Part shown: piece after piece, positions 7,499 to 15,359 of the stretch
Position numbering within the stretch: the stretch's first letter is position 1
Layout of the letters: each line of letters starts with the position of its first letter
NCBI GenBank assembly: GCA_937930135.1
Contig: CALGVO010000033.1
Span: forward strand, 1-22,908
DNA length: 22,908 nucleotides
Direction: 5' to 3'
DNA from: an uncultured Synechococcus sp.
GTDB taxonomy: Bacteria; Cyanobacteriota; Cyanobacteriia; PCC-6307; Cyanobiaceae
Position numbers and translations under genes: made by a program
Notes under the pieces: generated by a model
Database searches by the model: none
What the model saw: only the letters and a program-made list of their open reading frames with translations
What the model was told of the DNA's origin: nothing

Positions 7499-7515
7499 GC
7501 GTGGGGCCTGGCCGA

Positions 7516-10500
7516 TCAGGCCGTGACGGCAGCGCGATCCACCAGACCCATGGCCGCTCTCTCGCTGGGGGGAACCAGCACCTTGAAGCGTGACCTCCAC
7601 CGGGTCCAGTCCGACAGGATCGCCGCGGCCTTCTCGCTGCCGGTTGCGGCTTGATGGGCTTCGAGCAGAGGTTGGAGCACGGCCTCCTGCTCTGCGGTCT
7701 CGAGGCTACAGATCTCAACGATCTCGGGATTCACCCGGTCAGCGACTCCACCGTTCTCATCCAGCAGGAAAGCCACCCCACCGGTCATGCCCGCGGCGAC
7801 GTTCCGACCGGTGCTGCCGAGAACCACCACAACGCCACCGGTCATGTATTCGCAGCAGTGATCTCCAGCGCCCTCCACCACAGTGCGGGCGCCGCTGTTG
7901 CGCACAGCGAAGCGCTCCCCGGCGCGACCATGCACGAACATCTCGCCTCCGGTGGCGCCATACAGGCAGGTGTTGCCGATGATCACCTGCTCGCCGGGGG
8001 AGAGGACCTCGGCCGTCGGCACCAGCACGATGCGGCCACTGTTCATCCCTTTACCGATGTAATCATTGGCTTCGCCCTGGAGACGCACATCCATGCCCTG
8101 CACCAGAAAAGCGCCGAAGCTCTGACCGGCAGCACCCTGGAAATGAAGCTGCAGCTGGCCGCGGAAGCCCCGATTGCCATGGCGAGCGGCGATCTCACCC
8201 GCCAGGCGCGCACAGACGCTGCGGTCGGTGTTAACGATCTCCAGGCTGCGGCGAATCGAACCGTGGCTCTCAATCGCAGCCATCAGCTCGGCATCGGCCA
8301 GGAGTTGATCCTCCAGAACCGGACCATTGCCATGGGCTTCAGCGGCATGCTGCAACCAGGTGCGCTCACCATGGCCGGGCACCGGTGCCAACAGGGTGGT
8401 GAGATCGAGCGCGGCGGTTTTCTCCAATGACACCTGCCGCGGTTGGAGCAGGTCATTGCGACCGATCAGATCCTCCAGACGGGCCACGCCGAGCACACTC
8501 AGCAACTGACGCACCTCCTCGGCCACGTAGAGGAAGAAGTTCACCACATGCTCCGGCAGGCCGGTGAAGCGTTTGCGCAGGGCCTCCTTCTGGGTGGCCA
8601 CGCCCACGGGGCAATTGTTGGTGTGACAGACCCTGGCCATGATGCAGCCCTCCGCGATCATCGCCACCGAACCGAAGCCGTATTCCTCAGCGCCGAGCAG
8701 GGCGGCCATCACCACATCCCAGCCGGTCTTCAAACCACCGTCGGCGCGCAGCAGCACTCGATCCCGAAGACCGTTCTCCATAAGGCTGCGATGCACCTCG
8801 GTGAGACCCAGCTCCCAGGGGCTGCCCGCATGCTTGATCGAGCTCAAGGGAGAAGCGCCGGTGCCACCGTCATGGCCGGAAATCTGGATCACATCGGCAT
8901 TGGCCTTCGCCACACCGGCGGCGATGGTGCCGATGCCGATTTCCGCCACCAGCTTCACCGACACCCTGGCGCTGGGATGCACCTGATGCAGGTCATGGAT
9001 GAGCTGGGCCAGATCCTCGATGGAATAGATGTCGTGATGGGGTGGCGGTGAGATCAGGGCCACGCCCGGTTTGCTGTTGCGAAGCCAGGCGATGTACGCA
9101 TCGACCTTGGGTCCAGGCAGCTGTCCCCCTTCGCCGGGTTTGGCACCCTGCGCCACCTTGATCTCCAGTTGCCTGCCGCTGCGCAGATACTCCGCCGTCA
9201 CGCCGAAACGCCCCGAGGCGATCTGCTTGATCGCCGAACAGGCGGTGTCACCGTTCCGGAGTCCCTGAATCGCGGGCAGGGTGGTGGAGTGGCCGGCCGC
9301 GTCAACGTCGTTCAACACCTTGAAGCGCGCTGGATCTTCACCGCCCTCACCACTGTTGCTCTTGCCGCCGATGCGATTCATCGCCACCGCCAGCACCTCA
9401 TGAGCCTCCCTTGACAGGGCTCCGAGACTCATGCCACCGGTGCAGAAGCGGGCACAGATGCTGTCCACGCTCTCCACCTGATCGAGAGGCAGCGGCGTGG
9501 TGGCTGGTTTGAACTCGAGCAGGTCCCGCAACGCCGTCACCGGCCGGTTCTCCAACAGGGTGCGATAGGTGGAGAAATGGTCATAACCCGGCCCTTCATG
9601 CACCGCCTTGTGCAGGGCCTTGGCCATCTCCGGACTGTTGAGGTGGTACTCCCCGCCGGTGCGGTATTGCACGAAGCCCATGAATTCGAGCTTGCTGCGA
9701 TTGAGCTCAGGAAAGGCCTTGGCGTGCAGCAGCAGGGTCTCGCGAGCCAACTCCTGGAGGGAAAGCCCGGCCACCCGGCTGGTGGTGCCGGAGAAAGCGC
9801 GATCGATCACATCGGCACCGAGGCCGATGGCCTCAAAGATCTGGGCGCCGTGATAACTGGCGAGCAGAGAAATCCCGATCTTGGAGAGGATTTTGCGCAG
9901 ACCGTTCTCCAGAGCCAGCCGCACATTCGCCTGGGCCTTGGCGGCAGTCAGGGACGGCAGCTTGCCCTGCTCGATCCGTTTCTGGGTCTTGGGATGGGCC
10001 AACCAGTGGCGCGTTGTCTCCCAGGTGAGCCAAGGACAGACGGCACTGGCGCCGTAGCCGATCAGACAGGCAAGATGGTGGGTGCTCCAGCACTGGGCGG
10101 TGTCCACCACCAGGGAACAGCGCAGACGCTGTCCGGCGCGGAGGAGGTGATGGTGCACCGCCCCGACCGCAAGCAGCGGTGGCAGGGAGGCGGCGGTGGC
10201 CGCTGGATGGGCGGGAGCACCGGCGAGGCCATGGCGATCACTCAGCACCAGAATCTGAGATCCCGCCTCCACCGCTGCGGATGCCGCAGCGCAGAGGCGA
10301 TCCAGCGCCTTCTCGAGCCCATCGAGTGAGGCGGCGGGATCGAACTGGGTAGACAGTGTGGTGCAGGGCAGTCCCTGATGGGCCAACGCCTCGAGCTCCG
10401 CCTCATTCAGCACCGGCGAATCGAGATGCACGAGGGCGGCGGCCTCGGGCTGGGGCCGGAGCGCCGGACGACGTTCCCCCAGATGCATCTCCAGGCTCAT

Positions 10501-12123
10501 CACCAGCTGTTCCCGCAGGGGGTCGATCGGCGGGTTGGTGACCTGGGCGAACCGCTGTTTGAAGTAGTCGTAGAGGAGATGGGGCTTGTCGGAGAGCACC
10601 GCCAGTGGGATGTCATCCCCCATGCAGTAGGTGGGCTCCTTCGCAGCGCCCGCCATGTCTTCGATCACCAGCTCCAGATCTTCAGCCGTGAATCCGGTGG
10701 CCGTCTGCAAACGCAGCAGATCGAGATCAGCCAGCTGCTGGTCGTTGCTCCAGGGCTGGGGCGCCAGATTGCGACGGTGTTGCTCCAGCCACTGGGCGTA
10801 GGGATGGCGAGCCGCCGCATCCTCTTTGACCGCCCAGTTGTCCAGCAGCTCGCCGCGCTCGAGATCCACCGCCAGCATCTGCCCAGGCCCGAGTCGACCG
10901 CGACTGGTCACAGTTTTCCCACTGAGATCGACGACGCCGGTTTCGGAACCCATCACCACAAAGCCATCGTCGGTGATGCAATAACGCGCGGGCCGCAGGC
11001 CATTGCGATCCAGCGTGGCGCCGACCCTCTTGCCATCGGCGAACACCAGCAGCGCCGGGCCATCCCATGGCTCCTGCAGACCGGCATTGAACTCATACAT
11101 CGCTCGCACCGCCGGGCGATCCTCCAGCTCGGGTTGATGGCGGAACGCTTCCGGCACCAGAGTGATCAGGCTGTCGGTGATCGAACGACCGCTGCGAACC
11201 AGCAGCTCGAGGGTGGCATCGAGATTGGCGGAATCGCTGAAGGCTGGATTGACCACTGGGTTGAGATCGGCAGCCGCTTCACCCCACACATCCTCAAGAT
11301 GGGCTTCCGAAGCGCGGGCCCAGTTCAGATTGCCCAGCAACGTGTTGATTTCACCGTTGTGTCCCAACAGTCGCATCGGTTGCGCCAGGGGCCAACGCGG
11401 CAGAGTGTTGGTGCTGAAGCGCCGGTGATACACCGCAAAACTCACCGCAAAACGGGGATCCCGGAGGTCTGCGTAAAAGGCCGCCAGCACCTCCGAGCGC
11501 ACCATCCCCTTGTAAACAACCGTGCGGGAGCTCAGGGAGGCGATGTAGAGATCGCGAGCGGCCTCCGCCCCCCAGGCCTGACGGGCGCGCTCACCAATCC
11601 GACGGCGGAGGCGGAACAACAGCGCCTCCAGGGCGTCGCCATCACTGCCGCCACACAACAGCCACTGAACAATGCTGGGTGCGGTCTCTCGCGCAAGAGG
11701 CCCCAAGACAAGGGAATCGACAGGAACCTCCCGCCAGCCAGAAGAGCGCAGTCCGAGGGCCGCAGCCTCCTGTTCCGCAAAACGCTGGGCCTCAGCACGC
11801 CGGTCCGGATCGGTGGGCATGAAGAGCATGCCCAGCCCGCGTGGCATCTCAACGGCTGCCGCCTCGGGCCACACCGCCTCAAGAAAGGGCCATGGAATGC
11901 CGCAGAGCACACCGGCGCCATCACCGGAGTCGCCATCACCGCCGCAACCGCCGCGGTGCTCCATGCAGCCAAGCCCGCGCAGCGCCTGCTCCAGGAGCCA
12001 GTGGCTGGCAACACCCTGAAGATTGGCGAGGAACCCCACACCACAGGCATCCTTCTCACCAGCCACGGCAGCCGGAGCGCGGCTGTCGCAATAGGGCCAG
12101 GAAGTGCCTGTGAGGTGTGTCAT
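7516..12123 (-). CDS. gltB: Ferredoxin-dependent glutamate synthase (Fd-GOGAT)
   Basis: This enzyme makes two glutamates from glutamine and 2-oxoglutarate with electrons from reduced ferredoxin, completing the GS-GOGAT cycle of nitrogen assimilation. The 1535 residues hold, in order, a class II glutamine amidotransferase domain with nucleophile C27 after a short propeptide (GEKDACGVGF), the central domain, the FMN-binding synthase domain with VSVKLVAEIGIGTIAAGVAK and SGHDGGTGASP, the 3Fe-4S ligands C1160, C1166 and C1171 (CIMARVCHTNNCPVG), and the C-terminal GXGXG beta-helix with ARTVVEGAGDHCCEYMTGG. Length and the N-terminal sequence match cyanobacterial Fd-GOGAT (often called glsF or gltS); no beta subunit gene lies beside it. 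The ATG at 12123 gives the propeptide normally seen. No NtcA site (GTA-N8-TAC) is visible in the 91-base spacer upstream. A YCII gene follows 17 bases downstream. Confidence 0.96.
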   Translation of the reverse strand: MTHLTGTSWPYCDSRAPAAVAGEKDACGVGFLANLQGVASHWLLEQALRGLGCMEHRGGCGGDGDSGDGAGVLCGIPWPFLEAVWPEAAAVEMPRGLGMLFMPTDPDRRAEAQRFAEQEAAALGLRSSGWREVPVDSLVLGPLARETAPSIVQWLLCGGSDGDALEALLFRLRRRIGERARQAWGAEAARDLYIASLSSRTVVYKGMVRSEVLAAFYADLRDPRFAVSFAVYHRRFSTNTLPRWPLAQPMRLLGHNGEINTLLGNLNWARASEAHLEDVWGEAAADLNPVVNPAFSDSANLDATLELLVRSGRSITDSLITLVPEAFRHQPELEDRPAVRAMYEFNAGLQEPWDGPALLVFADGKRVGATLDRNGLRPARYCITDDGFVVMGSETGVVDLSGKTVTSRGRLGPGQMLAVDLERGELLDNWAVKEDAAARHPYAQWLEQHRRNLAPQPWSNDQQLADLDLLRLQTATGFTAEDLELVIEDMAGAAKEPTYCMGDDIPLAVLSDKPHLLYDYFKQRFAQVTNPPIDPLREQLVMSLEMHLGERRPALRPQPEAAALVHLDSPVLNEAELEALAHQGLPCTTLSTQFDPAASLDGLEKALDRLCAAASAAVEAGSQILVLSDRHGLAGAPAHPAATAASLPPLLAVGAVHHHLLRAGQRLRCSLVVDTAQCWSTHHLACLIGYGASAVCPWLTWETTRHWLAHPKTQKRIEQGKLPSLTAAKAQANVRLALENGLRKILSKIGISLLASYHGAQIFEAIGLGADVIDRAFSGTTSRVAGLSLQELARETLLLHAKAFPELNRSKLEFMGFVQYRTGGEYHLNSPEMAKALHKAVHEGPGYDHFSTYRTLLENRPVTALRDLLEFKPATTPLPLDQVESVDSICARFCTGGMSLGALSREAHEVLAVAMNRIGGKSNSGEGGEDPARFKVLNDVDAAGHSTTLPAIQGLRNGDTACSAIKQIASGRFGVTAEYLRSGRQLEIKVAQGAKPGEGGQLPGPKVDAYIAWLRNSKPGVALISPPPHHDIYSIEDLAQLIHDLHQVHPSARVSVKLVAEIGIGTIAAGVAKANADVIQISGHDGGTGASPLSSIKHAGSPWELGLTEVHRSLMENGLRDRVLLRADGGLKTGWDVVMAALLGAEEYGFGSVAMIAEGCIMARVCHTNNCPVGVATQKEALRKRFTGLPEHVVNFFLYVAEEVRQLLSVLGVARLEDLIGRNDLLQPRQVSLEKTAALDLTTLLAPVPGHGERTWLQHAAEAHGNGPVLEDQLLADAELMAAIESHGSIRRSLEIVNTDRSVCARLAGEIAARHGNRGFRGQLQLHFQGAAGQSFGAFLVQGMDVRLQGEANDYIGKGMNSGRIVLVPTAEVLSPGEQVIIGNTCLYGATGGEMFVHGRAGERFAVRNSGARTVVEGAGDHCCEYMTGGVVVVLGSTGRNVAAGMTGGVAFLLDENGGVADRVNPEIVEICSLETAEQEAVLQPLLEAHQAATGSEKAAAILSDWTRWRSRFKVLVPPSERAAMGLVDRAAVTA

Positions 12124-12214
12124 AACCCATCGACGCGATCTCAGATCTTAAGGAGGCACGGTGCAGCCCCAAAGACCGGGCTAGCGTCTGCGCCACGGGG
12201 TTAGCGTCTGCGCG
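12124..12214. promoter_or_regulatory. Divergent gltB / NAGPA-family intergenic region
   Basis: The 91-base spacer carries the promoters of two diverging genes unless they are further upstream. On the plus strand it holds a good ribosome binding site (AAGGAGG, 12149-12155) followed five bases later by GTG (12161), which opens a 7-codon frame ended by TAG at 12182-12184, in the same frame as the downstream gene at 12215. It also holds a 12-base direct repeat. No NtcA consensus was seen on either strand. Confidence 0.5.
12182..12213. repeat. 12-bp direct repeat, period 20 bp
   Basis: TAGCGTCTGCGC occurs at 12182-12193 and again at 12202-12213, ending one base before the ATG of the NAGPA-family gene. 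The 20-base period is close to two helical turns, which would suit binding of a protein to one face of DNA. A simple duplication is the alternative. Confidence 0.75.
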
Positions 12215-13912
12215 ATGGTCGATCTGCCGCCACCACCCAGCCCTGTCGCTGAGGTGCGTCTCTCCCCATCGCAGCGCGGCGATCGCATCCGGATCGGTGG
12301 TCATGACTTCGAGGCAGCCTGGCTTTGGGTCGGAAGCGACAACCGGCGGCCGGATCAACTCTGGCTGCCGTTGGATCTTCTGATCAGCCAGTTCGGTTTT
12401 GCACGCACCCAGTCCGATCGGGGCGAACAGCTGGAGTGGTATGGCCGCAAGGTGGTGTTGAGCTCTCTGCCGCAACGCACCCTCGAGGATGAAGTGGCGA
12501 TCGAGGTCGCCAGCTGGCTGGACTCCACCGGCGTGCAAACCAACCGCTCGAGCCGCAGCCTGAGGGTTTCCCTCGCCGCACCCAGGGTGCAGCAGCTGCG
12601 ACGTGGCAAGGGCAGCACCGCCAATCGGCTGGTCCTGGATCTCAGCGGCCCTGCACTGGTGCAGCGCCTCGGCAATGATCTGGTGCTTGGCGTCAGCACG
12701 ACGCCCACCCAGGCCGGCCAACTGCGCGGCATGGGGCTGCGGATCCAGCGCCAGCGGTCCCAACTGGCCCTACCCGGCCAGGGCCAGGCTCTCGCCACCC
12801 TCACCCTGGCCGATCCCTGGCGCATCGTTCTCGATGGCGTCCCTGCCGGGGGTGAAGCCAATCGCAGCCAGGGCATCGACCGCCTGGCGACCGCCCTGAT
12901 GAGCCCAGCTGTCCAATCCCTGATCAGCCGCGGGCTCGTGCTCGATCGACGCACGGTCACCGTCGGCGTCAAACCTCTCACCGTGTATCGGGCCGGCACG
13001 GTTCCCCAGGGCCAGGGGCTCCGCCTGCTCCCCCTGGCACCCACTCAGGCCCAAGAGGGGCTGCGTTTCCTGAACCAATTGGCCCAACCGGTCGGAGCCA
13101 TGGTGGCCGTGAACGGTGGTTTCTTCAACCGGGTGCGTCAACTGCCCCTCGGCGCTGTGCGCCTCAACGACTCCTGGCTCTCTGGGCCGATCCTCAATCG
13201 GGGCGCCATTGGCTGGGATCCCGGCAAGCGCCTCTCGTTCGGTCGACTGCGCCTCAATCAGGAACTGATCCTTTCCGGGGGGGAACGCTGGAGTCTGGGG
13301 CTGCTCAACAGCGGGTTCGTGCAACGGGGCCTGAGTCGCTACACCAGGGCCTGGGGTCCTTATTACCGCGCTCTCAGCGGCGAAGAGCAGGCGCTCAGCG
13401 TGCGCGCAGGCCGTGTCGTTGCCCTCCACAACAGAGCCGAACTGGCCCGTGGCGTCCCCCTGGCCAGCGACACCGATCTGATCGTCGCCCGGGCCGGCGC
13501 CCCACTACCGGCAGGCCTGGATGAGGCAGTGGAGATCAAGGTCAGCAGTTCCTCTCCACTCGGCGAGCGGTCCCAGGTGCTCGGCGGCGGTCCACTGCTG
13601 CTCAGTAACGGTCGGGTCGTGCTCGATGGACGCCAGGAGGGATTCAGTGCTGGATTCATGGCTTTGCGGGCCCCCCGGACGGTCGTGGCTCAGGATCAGC
13701 AGCGGCTCTGGTTGATGACCATCGAAGGCGCCAGGGAGAGCGATCCCACCCTGCTGGAGACCAGCCTTGCGCTTCAGCAACTCGGCATCGGAGAGGCGTT
13801 GAATCTGGATGGCGGCAGCTCCACCTCCCTGCTGGTCGCCAACCAACTGGTGATGACAGGGCGCTCCTTCCCGCCCCGGGTGCAGAACGCCCTGGGGCTG
13901 GTGCCAGAGTGA
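12215..13912 (+). CDS. Phosphodiester glycosidase (NAGPA/DUF2233) family protein
   Basis: The C-terminal half is a NAGPA-type domain, the family of the uncovering enzyme that removes GlcNAc from phosphodiester-linked sugars; bacterial members are thought to act on envelope or exopolysaccharide phosphodiesters. Visible motifs are MVAVNGGFFN (about residues 296-305), a second block with ALSVRAGRVVA, SQVLGGGPLLLSNG, and the signature ALNLDGGSSTSLLV (about 529-542). The first 270 residues are a beta-rich region with a stretch WLPLDLLISQFGF and a repeat-like RLVLDLSGP, reminiscent of stalk or AMIN-like domains; this part is not firmly assigned. The total of 565 residues is normal for cyanobacterial homologues. 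The oddity is the N-terminus: MVDLPPPPSPV has no signal peptide and the ATG at 12215 lacks a ribosome binding site. A good site and GTG lie 54 bases upstream in frame but are cut off by a TAG. Confidence 0.85.
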   Translation: MVDLPPPPSPVAEVRLSPSQRGDRIRIGGHDFEAAWLWVGSDNRRPDQLWLPLDLLISQFGFARTQSDRGEQLEWYGRKVVLSSLPQRTLEDEVAIEVASWLDSTGVQTNRSSRSLRVSLAAPRVQQLRRGKGSTANRLVLDLSGPALVQRLGNDLVLGVSTTPTQAGQLRGMGLRIQRQRSQLALPGQGQALATLTLADPWRIVLDGVPAGGEANRSQGIDRLATALMSPAVQSLISRGLVLDRRTVTVGVKPLTVYRAGTVPQGQGLRLLPLAPTQAQEGLRFLNQLAQPVGAMVAVNGGFFNRVRQLPLGAVRLNDSWLSGPILNRGAIGWDPGKRLSFGRLRLNQELILSGGERWSLGLLNSGFVQRGLSRYTRAWGPYYRALSGEEQALSVRAGRVVALHNRAELARGVPLASDTDLIVARAGAPLPAGLDEAVEIKVSSSSPLGERSQVLGGGPLLLSNGRVVLDGRQEGFSAGFMALRAPRTVVAQDQQRLWLMTIEGARESDPTLLETSLALQQLGIGEALNLDGGSSTSLLVANQLVMTGRSFPPRVQNALGLVPE

Positions 13913-13941
13913 TGAAAATCGCGAGCTGAGTTGACGATTCC

Positions 13942-14268
13942 ATGGGTGCCAACCTGCTGATCACCCCTGCCGCCGCTGCAGAGCTGGGTCGTCAGGCCGC
14001 AGCGGCCGGCACCCCCGGCCAGATGCACCTCGACCTGGTGAGCGGCAGTTGTGAAGAGCATGTGATCCGCCTGCAACCAGGACCGATGGGAGGGCAGCCG
14101 ATTGCCCGAGCGGACGGCATCACCCTGCACGCGCCAAGCAGCCAGTCCCAAGCTCTGGAAGGGCTCTGCCTGGATTATCGCGGCGACCTCAGTGGCGGCG
14201 GCTTCCTGGTGACCGCCCGCAGCGGCATCCGTTGCTGCCCCTGCGGTAGTGCCTTCACCCGTCTCTGA
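13942..14268 (+). CDS. IscA/HesB-like (A-type) iron-sulfur carrier family protein
   Basis: The 108-residue protein has the length and order of A-type Fe-S carriers: an N-terminal helix (LLITPAAAAELGRQAAA), a strand ending at C37 (LVSGSCEEHVIRLQ), the block LCLDYRGDLSGGGFLV, and a C-terminal C-P-C (C99 and C101, in RCCPCGSAF). These occupy the places of the three conserved cysteines of IscA (C, then CxC near the end). An additional C98 sits directly before the CxC, and the usual GGCSG glycine loop is reduced to SGSC, so this is a divergent member. It lies 29 bases after the NAGPA-family gene and 75 before rpsL. It may bind or deliver Fe-S clusters, but a non-canonical role is possible. Confidence 0.78.
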   Translation: MGANLLITPAAAAELGRQAAAAGTPGQMHLDLVSGSCEEHVIRLQPGPMGGQPIARADGITLHAPSSQSQALEGLCLDYRGDLSGGGFLVTARSGIRCCPCGSAFTRL

Positions 14269-14272
14269 AACG

Positions 14273-14288
14273 CGGGTCAGGCGACCCG
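14273..14288 (+). other. Short GC hairpin after the HesB-like gene
   Basis: CGGGTC (14273-14278) pairs with GACCCG (14283-14288) around a 4-base loop AGGC, directly after the stop of the HesB-like gene. No T run follows, so it is at best a weak or Rho-assisted end. A possible -10 for rpsL, TATGGT (14290-14295), starts just beyond it. Confidence 0.4.
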
Positions 14289-14312
14289 GTATGGTTGTGG
14301 ATTGTCGAATCA

Positions 14313-14339
14313 GGTCGGGTCTCCGGCCGCAACCCGACC
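14313..14339 (+). promoter_or_regulatory. rpsL leader hairpin touching the start codon
   Basis: GGTCGGGT (14313-14320) and ACCCGACC (14332-14339) form a perfect 8-bp stem with an 11-base loop (CTCCGGCCGCA). The stem ends only four bases before the rpsL ATG at 14344, and no Shine-Dalgarno sequence lies between. A stem here would restrict ribosome access, so it is a candidate for translational control of the str cluster. The stem is seen directly; the role is inferred. Confidence 0.6.
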
Positions 14340-14343
14340 GTCG

Positions 14344-14718
14344 ATGCCAACCATCCAACAACTGATCCGTCACGAGCGTCAGAGCCTCAAGGCGAAGACC
14401 AAATCGCCGGCCCTTCGGGCCTGTCCTGAGCGTCGTGGTGTCTGCACACGCGTCTATACCTCCACGCCGAAAAAGCCCAATTCGGCACTGCGCAAGGTGG
14501 CCCGTGTGCGCCTGACCTCCGGCTTTGAAGTCACGGCCTACATCGGCGGCATCGGTCACAACCTGCAGGAACACTCCGTGGTGCTGATCCGGGGCGGTCG
14601 TGTGAAGGATCTGCCTGGCGTTCGTTATCACATCATCCGTGGAACGCTTGATACGGCCGGTGTGAAGGATCGCCGTCAATCGCGCTCCAAGTACGGCGCC
14701 AAGACTCCGAAGGAGTGA
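14344..14718 (+). CDS. rpsL: 30S ribosomal protein S12
   Basis: S12 sits at the decoding centre of the small subunit and helps control accuracy. The 124 residues match the family throughout: MPTIQQLIRHERQ at the start, GVCTRVYTSTPKKPNSALRK around position 43, and RGGRVKDLPGVRYHIIRGTLD near position 88. The lysines altered in streptomycin-resistant mutants are both present (PKKPNS and GRVKDLPG). An open frame extends 42 bases further upstream, but MPTIQQL is the universal N-terminus, so the ATG at 14344 is chosen. It is the first gene of the rpsL-rpsG-fusA-tuf-rpsJ cluster; its own leader has a hairpin next to the start. rpsG follows after 83 bases. Confidence 0.98.
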   Translation: MPTIQQLIRHERQSLKAKTKSPALRACPERRGVCTRVYTSTPKKPNSALRKVARVRLTSGFEVTAYIGGIGHNLQEHSVVLIRGGRVKDLPGVRYHIIRGTLDTAGVKDRRQSRSKYGAKTPKE

Positions 14719-14801
14719 TCAATCGGGTCCCAAGCAAACCCCTTGATCTGCTGTCGCGTTCTCGTTTTTCCCGTCCATCCCCTCCTCTTCCTTAACGGTT
14801 C

Positions 14802-15272
14802 ATGTCCCGCCGCAACGCTGCCGAAAAGCGCCCGATCCTTCCCGATCCCCAGTTCAACAGCCGCCTGGCCACGATGATGGTGTCGCGTCTGATGAAGCAC
14901 GGCAAAAAGTCGACGGCCCAGCGGATTCTGTCCGACGCCTTCGGCCTGATCGGAGAGCGCACCGGCGGCGATCCCCTTGAGCTGTTCGAAACCGCGGTGA
15001 AGAACGCCACCCCTCTGGTGGAAGTCCGTGCCCGCCGCGTCGGTGGCGCCACCTACCAGGTGCCGATGGAAGTGCGCCAGGAGCGGGGCACCGCCATGGC
15101 CCTGCGCTGGCTGGTCAATTTCTCCCGCTCCCGCAACGGCCGCAGCATGGCCCAGAAGCTGGCTGGTGAACTGATGGATGCGGCCAATGAGTCTGGTAAC
15201 GCCGTCCGCAAGCGGGAAGAGACCCACAAGATGGCGGAAGCCAACAAAGCCTTCGCCCATTACCGCTACTGA
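14802..15272 (+). CDS. rpsG: 30S ribosomal protein S7
   Basis: S7 nucleates assembly of the 16S rRNA 3' domain and contacts the E-site tRNA. The 156-residue product starts MSRRNAAEKRPILPDP and contains LMKHGKKSTAQRIL, NATPLVEVRARRVGGATYQVP and a C-terminal EETHKMAEANKAFAHYRY, all family hallmarks at normal spacing. In E. coli S7 represses its own cluster by binding the rpsL-rpsG spacer. Here that spacer is 83 bases and strongly pyrimidine-rich (TTCTCGTTTTTCCCG, then CCCCTCCTCTTCC), with no obvious matching hairpin, so that control cannot be assumed. A hairpin follows the stop, before fusA. Confidence 0.98.
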   Translation: MSRRNAAEKRPILPDPQFNSRLATMMVSRLMKHGKKSTAQRILSDAFGLIGERTGGDPLELFETAVKNATPLVEVRARRVGGATYQVPMEVRQERGTAMALRWLVNFSRSRNGRSMAQKLAGELMDAANESGNAVRKREETHKMAEANKAFAHYRY

Positions 15273-15280
15273 CTCAGCGT

Positions 15281-15310
15281 CGCCCTGTCAGCTCTCGTCT
15301 GTTCAGGGCG
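15281..15310 (+). promoter_or_regulatory. Hairpin in the rpsG-fusA spacer
   Basis: CGCCCTG (15281-15287) pairs with CAGGGCG (15304-15310); inside the loop CAG (15289-15291) can pair with CTG (15299-15301) around CTCTCGT. There is no T run after it, so it is not a classic terminator. It could be a processing or attenuation element. TAGAGT (15318-15323) downstream is a possible weak -10 for fusA. Confidence 0.5.
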
Positions 15311-15359
15311 GACCTGTAGAGTCTCACCCGCCTTTTAACGCCCCACCCCGGAGTATCCT

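Noticed and set aside
10378..12204. 608-codon open frame on the plus strand opposite gltB
   Set aside because: It is antisense to the amidotransferase part of a clearly conserved Fd-GOGAT gene; its product is rich in His, Gln, Arg and Gly without domain logic, as expected from GC-rich antisense.
12124..12214. NtcA binding site upstream of gltB
   Set aside because: Expected for a nitrogen gene, but no GTA-N8-TAC pattern was found in the spacer on either strand.
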